Of a stretch of 64,000 nucleotides of DNA, positions 43,812 through 52,865 are shown in pieces. The notes under the pieces were generated by a model that was given only the letters and a program-made list of their open reading frames with translations, had not been told where the DNA came from and searched no databases. Origin of the DNA: Enterobacter cloacae. Its GTDB lineage: Bacteria; Pseudomonadota; Gammaproteobacteria; Enterobacterales; Enterobacteriaceae. Made by a program: the position numbers and the translations under genes. Numbering within the stretch: the stretch's first letter is position 1; each line of letters begins with the position of its first letter. The stretch spans positions 3,286,001 to 3,350,000 of the forward strand of contig NZ_CP056117.1 in the NCBI RefSeq assembly GCF_013375935.1, read 5' to 3'.

Positions 43812-44525
43812 ATGCGTCAGAAAACCATCGATGCGATTATGGCCCATGCTGCAGCTGAGTATCCTCGCGAGTGTTGCGGCGTGGTGGCGCAGAAAAGTCG
43901 AGTGGAACGCTATTTCCCATGCCGTAATCTGGCTGCCGAACCAACGGAACAGTTTCACCTTTCACCAGAAGATTACGCCGCTGCTGAAGACTGGGGGACG
44001 ATAACGGGAATCGTACATAGTCACCCCGACGCGACGACACAGCCAAGCGAACTGGACAAGGCTCAATGCGATGCAACGTTGCTGCCCTGGCATATTGTCA
44101 GTTGGCCGGAAGGAGACTTTCGAACCATTACTCCTCGCGGTGAATTGCCGCTACTCGGGCGCCCGTTTGTGCTCGGACACTATGACTGTTGGGGCCTAGT
44201 GATGAGCTATTTCCGGCAGGGGCACGGGATCGAGCTTAAGGATTACCGTGTAGATTATCCCTGGTGGGAGAACGACTACCCGGACAACTTCTATCAGGAT
44301 TGCTGGTACGAGTGTGGTTTCCGTGAATTCGACGGACCGCCGAAAACAGGCGATATGGTGATTATGCAGGTTCAGGCCGATAAGTGGAATCACGCCGGGA
44401 TCCTTCTGGAGGGCAATATACTGCTGCACCACTTATATGGACACCTCAGCCAGCGAGTACCTTATGGAGGGTACTGGATGGAAAGAACTATGAAAATTGT
44501 TCGTCATAATACACTTTTTCATTGA
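43812..44525 (+). CDS. Tail assembly protein K (JAMM plus NlpC/P60)
   Basis: The 237-residue protein has an N-terminal JAB/MPN domain with GIVHSHPDATTQPSELD (HSHP plus downstream Asp) and a C-terminal NlpC/P60 peptidase with HYDCWGLV (catalytic Cys) and WNHAGI (catalytic His). It probably processes tail proteins or peptidoglycan on entry. It is followed not by I directly but by an inserted gene. Confidence 0.88.
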   Translation: MRQKTIDAIMAHAAAEYPRECCGVVAQKSRVERYFPCRNLAAEPTEQFHLSPEDYAAAEDWGTITGIVHSHPDATTQPSELDKAQCDATLLPWHIVSWPEGDFRTITPRGELPLLGRPFVLGHYDCWGLVMSYFRQGHGIELKDYRVDYPWWENDYPDNFYQDCWYECGFREFDGPPKTGDMVIMQVQADKWNHAGILLEGNILLHHLYGHLSQRVPYGGYWMERTMKIVRHNTLFH

Positions 44526-44549
44526 TAATGAATTTTCAATGTCAATACA

Positions 44550-45221
44550 GTGGGCTTCCTTGTGGGAAATAAATTTAAATATTGTCACAATCTCAAAAAA
44601 ATAGCTGTTTTTCTACCTCTTACAATTGGTGGCTTCCTTTTTGTTAATAGCTTATTCAGTTGTTCTATGAATTTATGGGCCGGGAGTGGTTATCTATTTA
44701 CAGGTCTCGGTCTGACCATTTTTTTTGTAAGATGGCTGTTATGGGGGGACTTGGATTTTACTTCTGGCGGAGTGATGTTAACAGTTGGGTTTGCTTTAGG
44801 GATAATAAGTGTGTTTACAGGTTCAAAAGCACTCGACCCGGCATACAACAAGCTGAGAGTAGACATATACAGCGTGTTTGTGGAAGCCTCGCTAACTTGT
44901 AAGGGGGGCAGCCAACCCTACATTAATGCCGCACGTTCTTGTGGTGTTGCCCCCATATTAGATATTATGGATTTGAATTACCAGCTAGCCAAAGCTCGTT
45001 ATTTGAATCCCACAACTTCGATTGTTGATGGTGTTTACCATTCAACAGATGGTGTAAAGGTAGATCCTTGTTTAGTTAATTATTATAAATTATCTTCACA
45101 GTGTCCCGATGCATTTGTTCAATTGAAGATTGACCATCCCGAATTAACCTCACCTGAATACTTCAAACAGTGCTCATCTCTTTGGGGAATGATACGTGGT
45201 TGGATAGGAAGACTTTTTTAA
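44550..45221 (+). CDS. Inserted membrane protein (moron) between K and I
   Basis: A 223-residue AT-rich gene. It has three hydrophobic segments (IAVFLPLTIGGFLFVNSLF, YLFTGLGLTIFFVRWLL, VMLTVGFALGIISVF) and a Cys-containing soluble end. The GTG start at 44550 has a poor ribosome site; GTG 44562 is an alternative. It breaks the K-I pair and ends in its own hairpin. Membrane morons at this place often alter surface receptors or exclude other phages, but no family is recognised here. Confidence 0.6.
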   Translation: MGFLVGNKFKYCHNLKKIAVFLPLTIGGFLFVNSLFSCSMNLWAGSGYLFTGLGLTIFFVRWLLWGDLDFTSGGVMLTVGFALGIISVFTGSKALDPAYNKLRVDIYSVFVEASLTCKGGSQPYINAARSCGVAPILDIMDLNYQLAKARYLNPTTSIVDGVYHSTDGVKVDPCLVNYYKLSSQCPDAFVQLKIDHPELTSPEYFKQCSSLWGMIRGWIGRLF

Positions 45222-45265
45222 TTCTAAAATTAATACAAATGGAACATGTTCCGCAATGCATTCTC

Positions 45266-45290
45266 AGCCCACTATTATTGGTGGGCTTTT
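45266..45290 (+). terminator. Terminator after the membrane moron
   Basis: AGCCCAC (45266-45272) pairs with GTGGGCT (45281-45287), followed by TTTT. Confidence 0.75.
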
Positions 45291-45308
45291 CATTGGAGTC
45301 CATTACTC

Positions 45309-45932
45309 ATGAATGTTGTTTCTGAGGGCTTCAGAACTATTCGTCTTTATGGTGTTCTGGGAGCTACTTTTGGCAGGGAGTTCAAACTTTCCGTTTCTTC
45401 ACCAAAAGAGGCCATCCGCGCATTGTGCGTTATCGTGCCAGGCTTTGAGCGTTTTTTGAATACCAGCAAGCAGCGCGGCCTAACCTACGCTGTTTTCAGC
45501 GGTAAGCGTAACCTCTTAAACGATGAGCTCAGTATGGACAGGAGCACAGAGGAAATCCGCATCGCGCCGGTGATCATCGGCAGTAAGCGAGCCGGGGTGT
45601 TTCAGACAATCCTCGGGGTTGCCCTTGTCGCTGTTGCTGCGTTCGTCACGGGAGGGGCCGCGATCGGGATTGGTGGTACCGCTTTCGCTGGTGGATGGGG
45701 CGCTATGGCGGGGATTGGGGCATCAATGGCGATCGGCGGCGTAGTCCAAATGCTTTCTCCACAGACAACCGGGCTCGCCAGTAAGCAATCTGCGGATAAC
45801 CAAGCCAGCTACGCCTTTGGTGGAGTAACAAACACAACAGCCCAGGGGAATCCGGTACCACTTCTTTATGGCCGCCGGCGAATCGGCGGCGCGATTATTT
45901 CTGCCGGGATTTATGTCGAAGATCAGCAATAA
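45309..45932 (+). CDS. Tail assembly protein I
   Basis: The 207-residue protein has the gpI word IRLYGVLGATFGREFKLSVS, a long Gly/Ala-rich membrane-like middle (GVALVAVAAFVTGGAAIGIG) and NPVPLLYGRRRIGGAIISAG at the end. It precedes J as in lambda. GGAG lies about 11 bases before ATG 45309. Confidence 0.88.
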   Translation: MNVVSEGFRTIRLYGVLGATFGREFKLSVSSPKEAIRALCVIVPGFERFLNTSKQRGLTYAVFSGKRNLLNDELSMDRSTEEIRIAPVIIGSKRAGVFQTILGVALVAVAAFVTGGAAIGIGGTAFAGGWGAMAGIGASMAIGGVVQMLSPQTTGLASKQSADNQASYAFGGVTNTTAQGNPVPLLYGRRRIGGAIISAGIYVEDQQ

Positions 45933-45950
45933 ATAAATACCTTCTTTCAG

Positions 45951-45973
45951 GCCACCTTCGGGTGGCTTTTTTT
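45951..45973 (+). terminator. Hairpin between I and J
   Basis: GCCACC-TTCG-GGTGGC (45951-45966) and seven T directly before the J ribosome site. Confidence 0.85.
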
Positions 45974-45984
45974 ATGGGCGCAAT

Positions 45985-48900
45985 ATGGCAACTACAATCG
46001 CTATAAAAGGCAGCAAGGGCGGCAGCTCAAGTTCCCGCACCCCTACCGAACAGCCTGACGATCTGCAATCTGTAGCAAAGGCAAAAATCCTAGTTGCACT
46101 GGGAGAGGGGGAATTTGCAGGGCAGCTGACGGCGAAAGATATCTACCTGGACGGAACGGCTCTGGAGAATGCTGACGGCTCTCAAAACTTCAGCGGCGTT
46201 ACGTGGGAATTTCGCGCGGGAACTCAGGCGCAAAAATATATTCAGGGCATACCCGGTACCGAAAACGAAATCAACGTGGGAACTGAGGTATCGAGCACTA
46301 CAGCGTGGACGCGCACGTTTACCAATACGCAGCTTTCAGCTGTTCGCCTGCGCCTGAAATGGCCTTCGCTTTTCAAGCAGGAGAACGACGGTGATCTGGT
46401 CGGTTACTCGGTTAATTATGCGATTGACCTGCAGACGGACGGCGGCACATGGCAGACGGTACTCAATACTAGCGTGACCGGCAAAACGACGTCAGGTTAC
46501 GAGCGCAGCCACCGTATTGATTTACCTCAGGCTGGCAGCACCTGGACAATCCGACTCCGTAAGATTACGTCTGATGCCAACAGCGCGAAGATCGGCGACA
46601 CGATGATGCTGCAGAGCTTCACCGAGGTAATTGACGCCAAATTACGCTATCCAAACACAGCGCTGCTTTATATCGAATTCGATTCCAGCCAGTTTAACGG
46701 CTCTATCCCGCAGATCTCCTGCGAGCCCCGCGGCCGCGTTATCCGCGTACCGGATACTTACGACCCCGAAACCCGCACTTATAGCGGTACATGGGCTGGG
46801 ACATTTAAATGGGCCTGGACCGATAACCCTGCATGGATTTTCTACGATCTGGTGGTTAGCGACCGTTTCGGGCTTGGGGATCGTCTCACAACAGCAAACA
46901 TAGACAAATGGACACTTTACCAGGTTGCACAGTATTGCGATCAGATGGTGCCGGATGGCAAAGGCGGAAGTGGCACCGAACCACGTTATACCTGCAACGT
47001 CTACATTCAGGAACGCAACGACGCTTATACGGTCCTGCGTGATTTTGCTGCCATCTTCCGTGGGATGACCTACTGGGGCGACGACCAGATTGTGGCGCTG
47101 GCGGACATGCCGAGAGATGTAGATTTTACATATACGCATGCAAACGTTATTGATGGGCGCTTTACCTATTCCAGCAGCACCACAAAGAACCGTTACACCA
47201 ATGCGCTGGTGTCCTGGTCTGATCCTGATAACGCTTATTCTGATGCGATGGAGCCTGTTTTTGAGCAGGCGCTGGTTGCGCGTTATGGGTTTAATCAACT
47301 TGAGATAACTGCGATCGGCTGTACCCGTCAGTCAGAAGCGAATCGGAAAGGGCGATGGGGGATCCTCACCAACAACAAGGATCGCGTTGTTACTTTCAAT
47401 GTAGGGGAAGATGGCAACATTCCGCAGCCTGGCTATGTAATCGCTGTAGCGGACCGAAATCTCTCCGGGCGCGACCTGGGCGGCCGTATCTCTGCGGTGA
47501 ATGGTCGCGTGCTGACGCTGGACAGGGCGCCGGATGCTTCGGCAGCCGACAGGATGATTGTCAATCTTCCATCGGGGGTTTCACAGTCACGCACCATTCA
47601 GTCGATAACGGGCAATAAAGTGACCGTTACGACCGCTTACAGCGAAACGCCTGTGGCTGAGGCCGTATGGGTCATTGAGTCTGATGAGCTCTACGCACAG
47701 CAGTATCGCGTTATTACGGTAACTGATAATAATGACGGCACATTCACAATCGTCGGTGCAAATCACGATCCGGATAAATTCGATCGCATTGATACTGGAG
47801 CCATCATTGACCAGCGGCCTGTTAGTGTGATCCCGCCGGGTAACCAGGCGCCGCCTGCCAACATCGTGATCAGCTCGTTTTCCGTGGTGCAGCAAAATAT
47901 CAGCGTCGAAACGATGCGCGTGAGCTGGGACCAGGCGCAGAACGCTATCGCCTATGAAGCACAATGGCGCCGCAACGACGGGAACTGGGTTAACGTGCCG
48001 CGCGGCTCCACCACGTCATTCGACGTCCCGGGGATTTATGCCGGGCGCTACCTGGTGCGCGTGCGCGCAATCAATGCCGCAGAAATCTCGTCCGGATGGG
48101 GCTATTCAGAAGAGAAAACGCTGACGGGGAAAGTGGGCAATCCACCGAAGCCGGTCGGCTTCATCGCTTCTGAAAACGTGGTATTCGGTATCGAGCTGAA
48201 CTGGGGATTCCCCGCGAATACGGACGACACGCTGAAGACGGAAATTCAGTACAGCCTGAGCGGTACCGAAGACGATGCGATGCTGCTGGCCGATGTACCT
48301 TACCCGCAGCGCAAATATCAGCAGATGGGCCTTAAGGCTGGGCAGATTTTCTGGTACCGCGCGCAGCTGGTGGACCGCAGCGGTAACGAATCAGGTTACA
48401 CAGAATGGGTGCGCGGTCAGGCCAGTATCGATGTTTCCGACATCACCGATGTGATCCTGGAGGAAATTAAAGACTCGGATACCTTCAAGGACCTGATCGA
48501 GAACACGGTGGACAGCAATGAAAAAATTGCTGGCATGGCTGACGACATCAAACAGGCCAACGATGAACTTGAGCAGCAGGCGCTGGCCATCAAAGAAAAT
48601 GCTGACGGGCTGGCCCAGGCCGAAGTGAAGATTGATGAAATTTCTGTCTCTATGGACGGCATGACGGGCGGGGTGAAGAACTCAGCTATCGCCATTATCC
48701 AGAACGGTCTGGCGCAGGTTGCCACACGCAAAAGGCTATCCGCAACGGTCGCCGGTAACAGTGCGCAGCTGGATCGTATTGATGAGGTAATCGTTTACGA
48801 GAAGGAGGCAACGGCGCGCTCGCTGCTGAGCCTGCAGACGGACGTTAACGGCAACAAGGCATCCATCAACAGCCTGAATCAGACGTTCTCCGACTATCAG

Positions 48901-49812
48901 CAGGCTACGGCCACGCAGATAAACGGCATTACGGCGACCGTCAACGGGCACACTTCAGCGATCACCACCAACGCGCAGGCCATTGCGAACATCAACGGCG
49001 ACCTGAAGGCGATGTACAACATTAAGGTTGGTGTCTCCAGCAACGGCCAGTATTACGCCGCAGGGATGGGGATAGGCGTGGAGAATACGCCGTCCGGCAT
49101 GCAGTCGCAGGTTATCTTCCTGGCTGACCGCTTCGCTGTTACTCACCAGGCCGGAGCGACCGTTACGCTTCCTTTCGTTATCCAGAATGGGCAGACCATA
49201 ATTCGGGACACGGTCATTGGTAACGGAACCATCAGCAACCTCAAAATCGGCAGCTACATCCAGTCGACAACATGGGACGGTACCGGGAACATTGGCTGGC
49301 ACATCAACAAATCCGGTTATGCAACATTCAATAATGTGACCATCCGTGGAACCGTGTATGCCACTAATGGGAGTTTTACCGGAGAGATAAATGCAACGAG
49401 TGGAAAATTTAAAGGCACGGTTGAGGCAACAAGTTTCATTGGCGATGTAGCTAACGGTTATGTGTTTGCAGATACGGAAATGACTGCGGGAAACACCGAT
49501 ACAAAAAGGTCGTTCAGATATACTGACAGCACTACAGGCTCCCTGGACAAACAAGTACTCGTTATGTGTATGATTGATTCATACCGCCCAGCTACAGCAG
49601 GTACTGCGAGAGTAACGGTCACTATCGCAGGTGCATCTAAACAGTTTGTCGTTCAGTTAAGTAATCAAGGGGTTTCTGCATACAGCTCAACAGATTGCTC
49701 AGCCATTATATTTTCTGCAAGAACATCAGCCAGAGTAGTTGATTGCTCTATTGTTGCGAGGTCTGAAGGTGGTGGCATATCAATTAAATCGCCTGCGATG
49801 TTAATTATGTGA
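45985..49812 (+). CDS. Tail tip attachment / host specificity protein J
   Basis: The 1275-residue central fibre contacts the receptor. It starts with the conserved tip part (SSSRTPTEQPDDLQSVAKAK, then KDIYLDGTALENADGSQNF), carries fibronectin type III-like repeats (about 615-810) and ends in a variable coiled-coil and beta part (about 830-1275). The AT-rich 3' end from about 49.35 kb differs from the rest and is probably the exchanged receptor-binding tip. Lambda J has 1132 residues. Confidence 0.93.
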   Translation: MATTIAIKGSKGGSSSSRTPTEQPDDLQSVAKAKILVALGEGEFAGQLTAKDIYLDGTALENADGSQNFSGVTWEFRAGTQAQKYIQGIPGTENEINVGTEVSSTTAWTRTFTNTQLSAVRLRLKWPSLFKQENDGDLVGYSVNYAIDLQTDGGTWQTVLNTSVTGKTTSGYERSHRIDLPQAGSTWTIRLRKITSDANSAKIGDTMMLQSFTEVIDAKLRYPNTALLYIEFDSSQFNGSIPQISCEPRGRVIRVPDTYDPETRTYSGTWAGTFKWAWTDNPAWIFYDLVVSDRFGLGDRLTTANIDKWTLYQVAQYCDQMVPDGKGGSGTEPRYTCNVYIQERNDAYTVLRDFAAIFRGMTYWGDDQIVALADMPRDVDFTYTHANVIDGRFTYSSSTTKNRYTNALVSWSDPDNAYSDAMEPVFEQALVARYGFNQLEITAIGCTRQSEANRKGRWGILTNNKDRVVTFNVGEDGNIPQPGYVIAVADRNLSGRDLGGRISAVNGRVLTLDRAPDASAADRMIVNLPSGVSQSRTIQSITGNKVTVTTAYSETPVAEAVWVIESDELYAQQYRVITVTDNNDGTFTIVGANHDPDKFDRIDTGAIIDQRPVSVIPPGNQAPPANIVISSFSVVQQNISVETMRVSWDQAQNAIAYEAQWRRNDGNWVNVPRGSTTSFDVPGIYAGRYLVRVRAINAAEISSGWGYSEEKTLTGKVGNPPKPVGFIASENVVFGIELNWGFPANTDDTLKTEIQYSLSGTEDDAMLLADVPYPQRKYQQMGLKAGQIFWYRAQLVDRSGNESGYTEWVRGQASIDVSDITDVILEEIKDSDTFKDLIENTVDSNEKIAGMADDIKQANDELEQQALAIKENADGLAQAEVKIDEISVSMDGMTGGVKNSAIAIIQNGLAQVATRKRLSATVAGNSAQLDRIDEVIVYEKEATARSLLSLQTDVNGNKASINSLNQTFSDYQQATATQINGITATVNGHTSAITTNAQAIANINGDLKAMYNIKVGVSSNGQYYAAGMGIGVENTPSGMQSQVIFLADRFAVTHQAGATVTLPFVIQNGQTIIRDTVIGNGTISNLKIGSYIQSTTWDGTGNIGWHINKSGYATFNNVTIRGTVYATNGSFTGEINATSGKFKGTVEATSFIGDVANGYVFADTEMTAGNTDTKRSFRYTDSTTGSLDKQVLVMCMIDSYRPATAGTARVTVTIAGASKQFVVQLSNQGVSAYSSTDCSAIIFSARTSARVVDCSIVARSEGGGISIKSPAMLIM

Positions 49813-49866
49813 GGCACCGGCTCGTTTACACAGTTGTAATTACGATAATGAATTTACTGTTCTCAA

Positions 49867-49890
49867 ACCCGCTATTTGGCGGGTTTTTTA
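49867..49890 (+). terminator. Hairpin between J and tail fibre gene
   Basis: ACCCGC-TATTTG-GCGGGT with six T, directly before the tail fibre ribosome site. Confidence 0.85.
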
Positions 49891-49905
49891 TTGACCGGAG
49901 AAAAT

Positions 49906-51063
49906 ATGCTTTATAACACTGGCACCATCTCTATTAACGGAAATACCGCCACCGGGACGGGTACAAATTGGACGGCACCCGCCAGCCAGGTCCGCGCTGG
50001 CCAGACGATTATCGTCATGTCTAACCCGGTCCAGATGTTCCAGATTTCAGCCGTGAACAGCACCACGTCGATGACGGTAACGCCTGCTGCATCCCCGGCG
50101 CTCAGCGGCCAGAAGTACGGCATTCTGGTATCAGACAATATCTCGGTCGACGGGCTTGCGCAGGCCATATCTCAGCTCATCAAAGAGTATGACGAGAACA
50201 TCGGCGCGTGGGAGTCGTTCGCCACCACCTCAGCAAACCAGAGCATCACCGTTACCATCAACGGCACCGCCGTAACTATCCCGGGCATTGGTAAACTGGC
50301 GAAGAAAGGTAGCAATGGAGCTATCCCGATCGCGCAGGGTGGGACCGGGGCAACAACGGCAGAAGGCAGTCGCACAAACCTCGGTTTGGGAAGTAGCGCG
50401 ACAAAGGACGTCGGAACTGCTTCCGGTAACGTCATGCAGGTAGGCGCGTTCGGATTACCTTCTGGCGATGCAAGAGCCTTTAAAACAGATATGGCGGTTG
50501 CACCTGACGGGACGAACTTCAACAGTCTCACTGAGCCAGGTACTTACCGTTTGCTTTTAGATATGGCGAAATCAACCTCAGGGCCTCTCACCAGTTGGTA
50601 TGGGTATGTTCAAAATTATGTTCGAATTGCTGATGCAGCCTTAACGCAGTTCTGCTTGCCGTATGCCAGTAAAACCGATGCAGGTAGGTTTTTTTTCAGG
50701 GGGTACAATACTGATGCATGGTGCCCATGGAAGGAGATCATGACTTCAGCCGTGTCTGATGGGACCATGAAAAACATCGGTGATGATCTTGATCCAGAGG
50801 TAGCCCTGCTGAATATCTGCCGGATGGAGTTCAAGCACTTCACTTTTAAGGATGATGAAACGCAGACCCCACGGCGCGGGGTAATATCGCAGCAGATGGA
50901 AACGATTGATCCCGAGTACGTTAAAGAAATAGGCGGCCTGCTGCACCTCGATCAGACTCCAATGTTGCTCGATGCGCTGGCTGCAATTAAAGCCCTGGCT
51001 ATCCGCGTCAGCGAATTAGAGGAAGAGGTTAAAGTTGCGGGTCTTTGCTCATCCGCTGGTTGA
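49906..51063 (+). CDS. Invertible side tail fibre, expressed form A
   Basis: The 385-residue fibre has a constant N-terminal part (1-155 or so, MLYNTGTISINGNTATGTGT onward, with the IPIAQGGTGATTAEG collagen-like fibre word) and a variable end that starts at the inversion site (LGLGSS). The end has an intramolecular chaperone-like tail (EFKHFTFKDDETQTPRRG ... LDQTPMLLDALAAIKAL) of the Ser74-peptidase type, and the final helix (ALAIRVSELEEEV) is coiled. The GGAG-preceded ATG is 49906. Two other ends lie reversed downstream. Confidence 0.9.
   Translation: MLYNTGTISINGNTATGTGTNWTAPASQVRAGQTIIVMSNPVQMFQISAVNSTTSMTVTPAASPALSGQKYGILVSDNISVDGLAQAISQLIKEYDENIGAWESFATTSANQSITVTINGTAVTIPGIGKLAKKGSNGAIPIAQGGTGATTAEGSRTNLGLGSSATKDVGTASGNVMQVGAFGLPSGDARAFKTDMAVAPDGTNFNSLTEPGTYRLLLDMAKSTSGPLTSWYGYVQNYVRIADAALTQFCLPYASKTDAGRFFFRGYNTDAWCPWKEIMTSAVSDGTMKNIGDDLDPEVALLNICRMEFKHFTFKDDETQTPRRGVISQQMETIDPEYVKEIGGLLHLDQTPMLLDALAAIKALAIRVSELEEEVKVAGLCSSAG
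50369..50394 (+). repeat. Inversion crossover site 1
   Basis: A 26-bp site of Gin/Pin type, in the fibre frame at LGLGSS. On the minus strand it reads ACTTCCCAAACC-GA-GGTTTGTGCGAC, with AAACC-GA-GGTTT at its centre. Sites 2 and 3 have the same centre in inverted orientation. Confidence 0.85.
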
Positions 51064-52023
51064 ACAAAGAATCGGCAGACATTTCGACACGAATAGACAC
51101 AAACTGGTCGCGGGGAATGTCGACCGGATCGCCATCGTTGATACCCTTCATTTCGTTCCTGGCGAACGCTGGCGCTTCCGGGTGTGTACGGTGATATGTT
51201 TTCACGAGTACAGAGCCATCGGCATTAACTTCATAATCAAGCCAGATAAGCGGTTGCTTATTGCGGTCGGTTGGAATGTCAAAACCGCCATCGATACCGC
51301 CCCAGGCAGCGTCAGCGTTCATTCCCTGACATCCTTCAATCAGATATTGCCCTGTGGACAGACGGGTTACAGTGCAGCCTTCTGATTCGTCGTTCGTCCG
51401 GTATGCGCCATCCGAAAAGACCTTCACAATGGGGGATGAACGCTTAATAAAGCCGCTGGCATCGACAGTCGTGTTTTTTGTTCCCCAAAGATTGTTGTAT
51501 TGCGCAGTGCCTGTAGAAATGTTGGAGTCATTACCAGCGGAGATCATTGCATTACCGGTTCTGTAATCTACCCACAACGTTGAAGCTGTATCACCCGCGC
51601 GGAAGTAGAGCGAAGCACCATACTGAAAACTCTGCCCACCAATAACAAGGCCTGAATTTAAAGTGCGAAATGCTGCTGTGCCGCCATTTTGTTTTCTCTC
51701 ATTCATGCATTGCGCTACATTCCCGATCTGAGAATCAAAACCAGTCCCTAGCGCTGCACTTGAGGCGATGATGGCCCCGTCAGTAGAACGAAGAGAGAGA
51801 TAGCGATTTAGGGTGTTATTGGCACCGTTGATGTGTAACGTCAGATAGTCGATGCCGTCAGAACGTCGTTCAGCGTAGAGGCGAGCATAGTTCTTCACCA
51901 AGCCACTGCCGTCCCTCGATGTGGTTGTTAAAATCCCTGATGCCGAAGAGTCATTACCGCGCTCCAGACTCAAATTGCTGAAAGCAACATTATCGCTACT
52001 TCCTAAACCGACCTTTATTCGCT
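51029..52023 (-). pseudogene. Silent tail fibre end B (inversion cassette)
   Basis: About 330 codons on the minus strand run in frame from site 2 (KVGLGSS) to the stop at 51029; the stop region overlaps the end of form A by 35 bases. There is no ribosome site or proper start, so it is silent until inversion between sites 1 and 2 joins it to the constant part. It contains LYAERRSDGIDYLTLHINGA and a C-terminal domain also seen in form C (SGFIKRSSPIVKVF, MSADSLFNQ). It is a stored alternative rather than a decayed gene. Confidence 0.85.
51998..52023 (-). repeat. Inversion crossover site 2
   Basis: ACTTCCTAAACC-GA-CCTTTATTCGCT on the plus strand, inverted relative to site 1. It holds the stop codon of cassette C (52015-52017). 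Confidence 0.85.
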
Positions 52024-52799
52024 TGCATCGGCAGTCATGGCCAGCTCTGCTGTTCTGAGCTTCTGGTTGTATATAGAATCGGCAGACATTTGCAGGCGTA
52101 GGTCTATCCATCGGTCATCCGGGATATCCATCGGATCACCGGCAATAATCATTGCTTTTTCCACATCAAAGCGTCGACGAAAAACTGAAACAGTCAGCAC
52201 GCCATCATCCTCGGTCGAGATATCAACGAAACACAGGAAGTTGCCGTTGATATCCTGGGGGATCTCGACTGTCCATCCTTCAGAATTCAGGCCACAGCTG
52301 CCAGTGACTCGATACACCCCAACCGCCTCTCTCGACGCAGTAACCCCTTCCGCTTCATCGTTACATTCAATTTCACCGGTTCCGAAAAGCTTAACCACAG
52401 GAGAGGCTCGCTTGATAAAACCATTGGTATCAACCGTGGTGTTTGCTTCCCCCCACCATTTTTTCCACGTAGCCCCGCCTGGATTTGCTGGATCAAATAC
52501 ACCCGTCCATAAATTATCCCGGTTAAAGGCGAGACCAAAACCAGCCGTCGAATAAACAGGAACGGAGACCAAACCGATAATAGAGTTTCCACTTCCAACC
52601 GGCGCGCCGATGGTTGACGGTGGAGCTCCATCACCGCGCATACGATAAAGGCCAGCACGATAACCATCGGCCAGGCTTGCCAGCTGAGAAGCCAAAGACG
52701 AATCAGCGCCGATGCCAAATCCACCTACCTGGATAACATTGCCATTTGAGGTCCCAGTATCCTTCGTGGCGCTACTTCCTAAACCGACGTTTTTTAGAT
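52015..52799 (-). pseudogene. Silent tail fibre end C (inversion cassette)
   Basis: About 260 codons on the minus strand from site 3 (NVGLGSSATKDTGTSNGNV) to the stop at 52015. The first residues copy form A (LGLGSSATKDVGTASGNV), and the last 140 resemble form B (NGFIKRASPVVKLF, MSADSIYNQ). Inversion between sites 1 and 3 would fuse it to the constant N-terminus. A TTG at 52695 could start translation but lacks a ribosome site. Confidence 0.85.
52774..52799 (-). repeat. Inversion crossover site 3
   Basis: ACTTCCTAAACC-GA-CGTTTTTTAGAT on the plus strand, in the same orientation as site 2. The GA centre is shared by all three sites. It lies 67 bases before the invertase gene. Confidence 0.85.
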
Positions 52800-52865
52800 T
52801 GCCCTGCTACAGCCATACCGATAACTTCACCTGATTTTTTTTGCAGAAAATATTGGGTGAAAAAT

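Noticed and set aside
44528..44572. 14-codon frame MNFQCQYSGLPCGK after gene K
   Set aside because: It is very short, lacks a ribosome site and ends at once; a frameshifted start of the next gene is possible but cannot be supported.
51029..52799. Minus-strand fibre frames as independent genes
   Set aside because: They lack ribosome sites and begin in frame at the inversion sites; they are silent cassettes.
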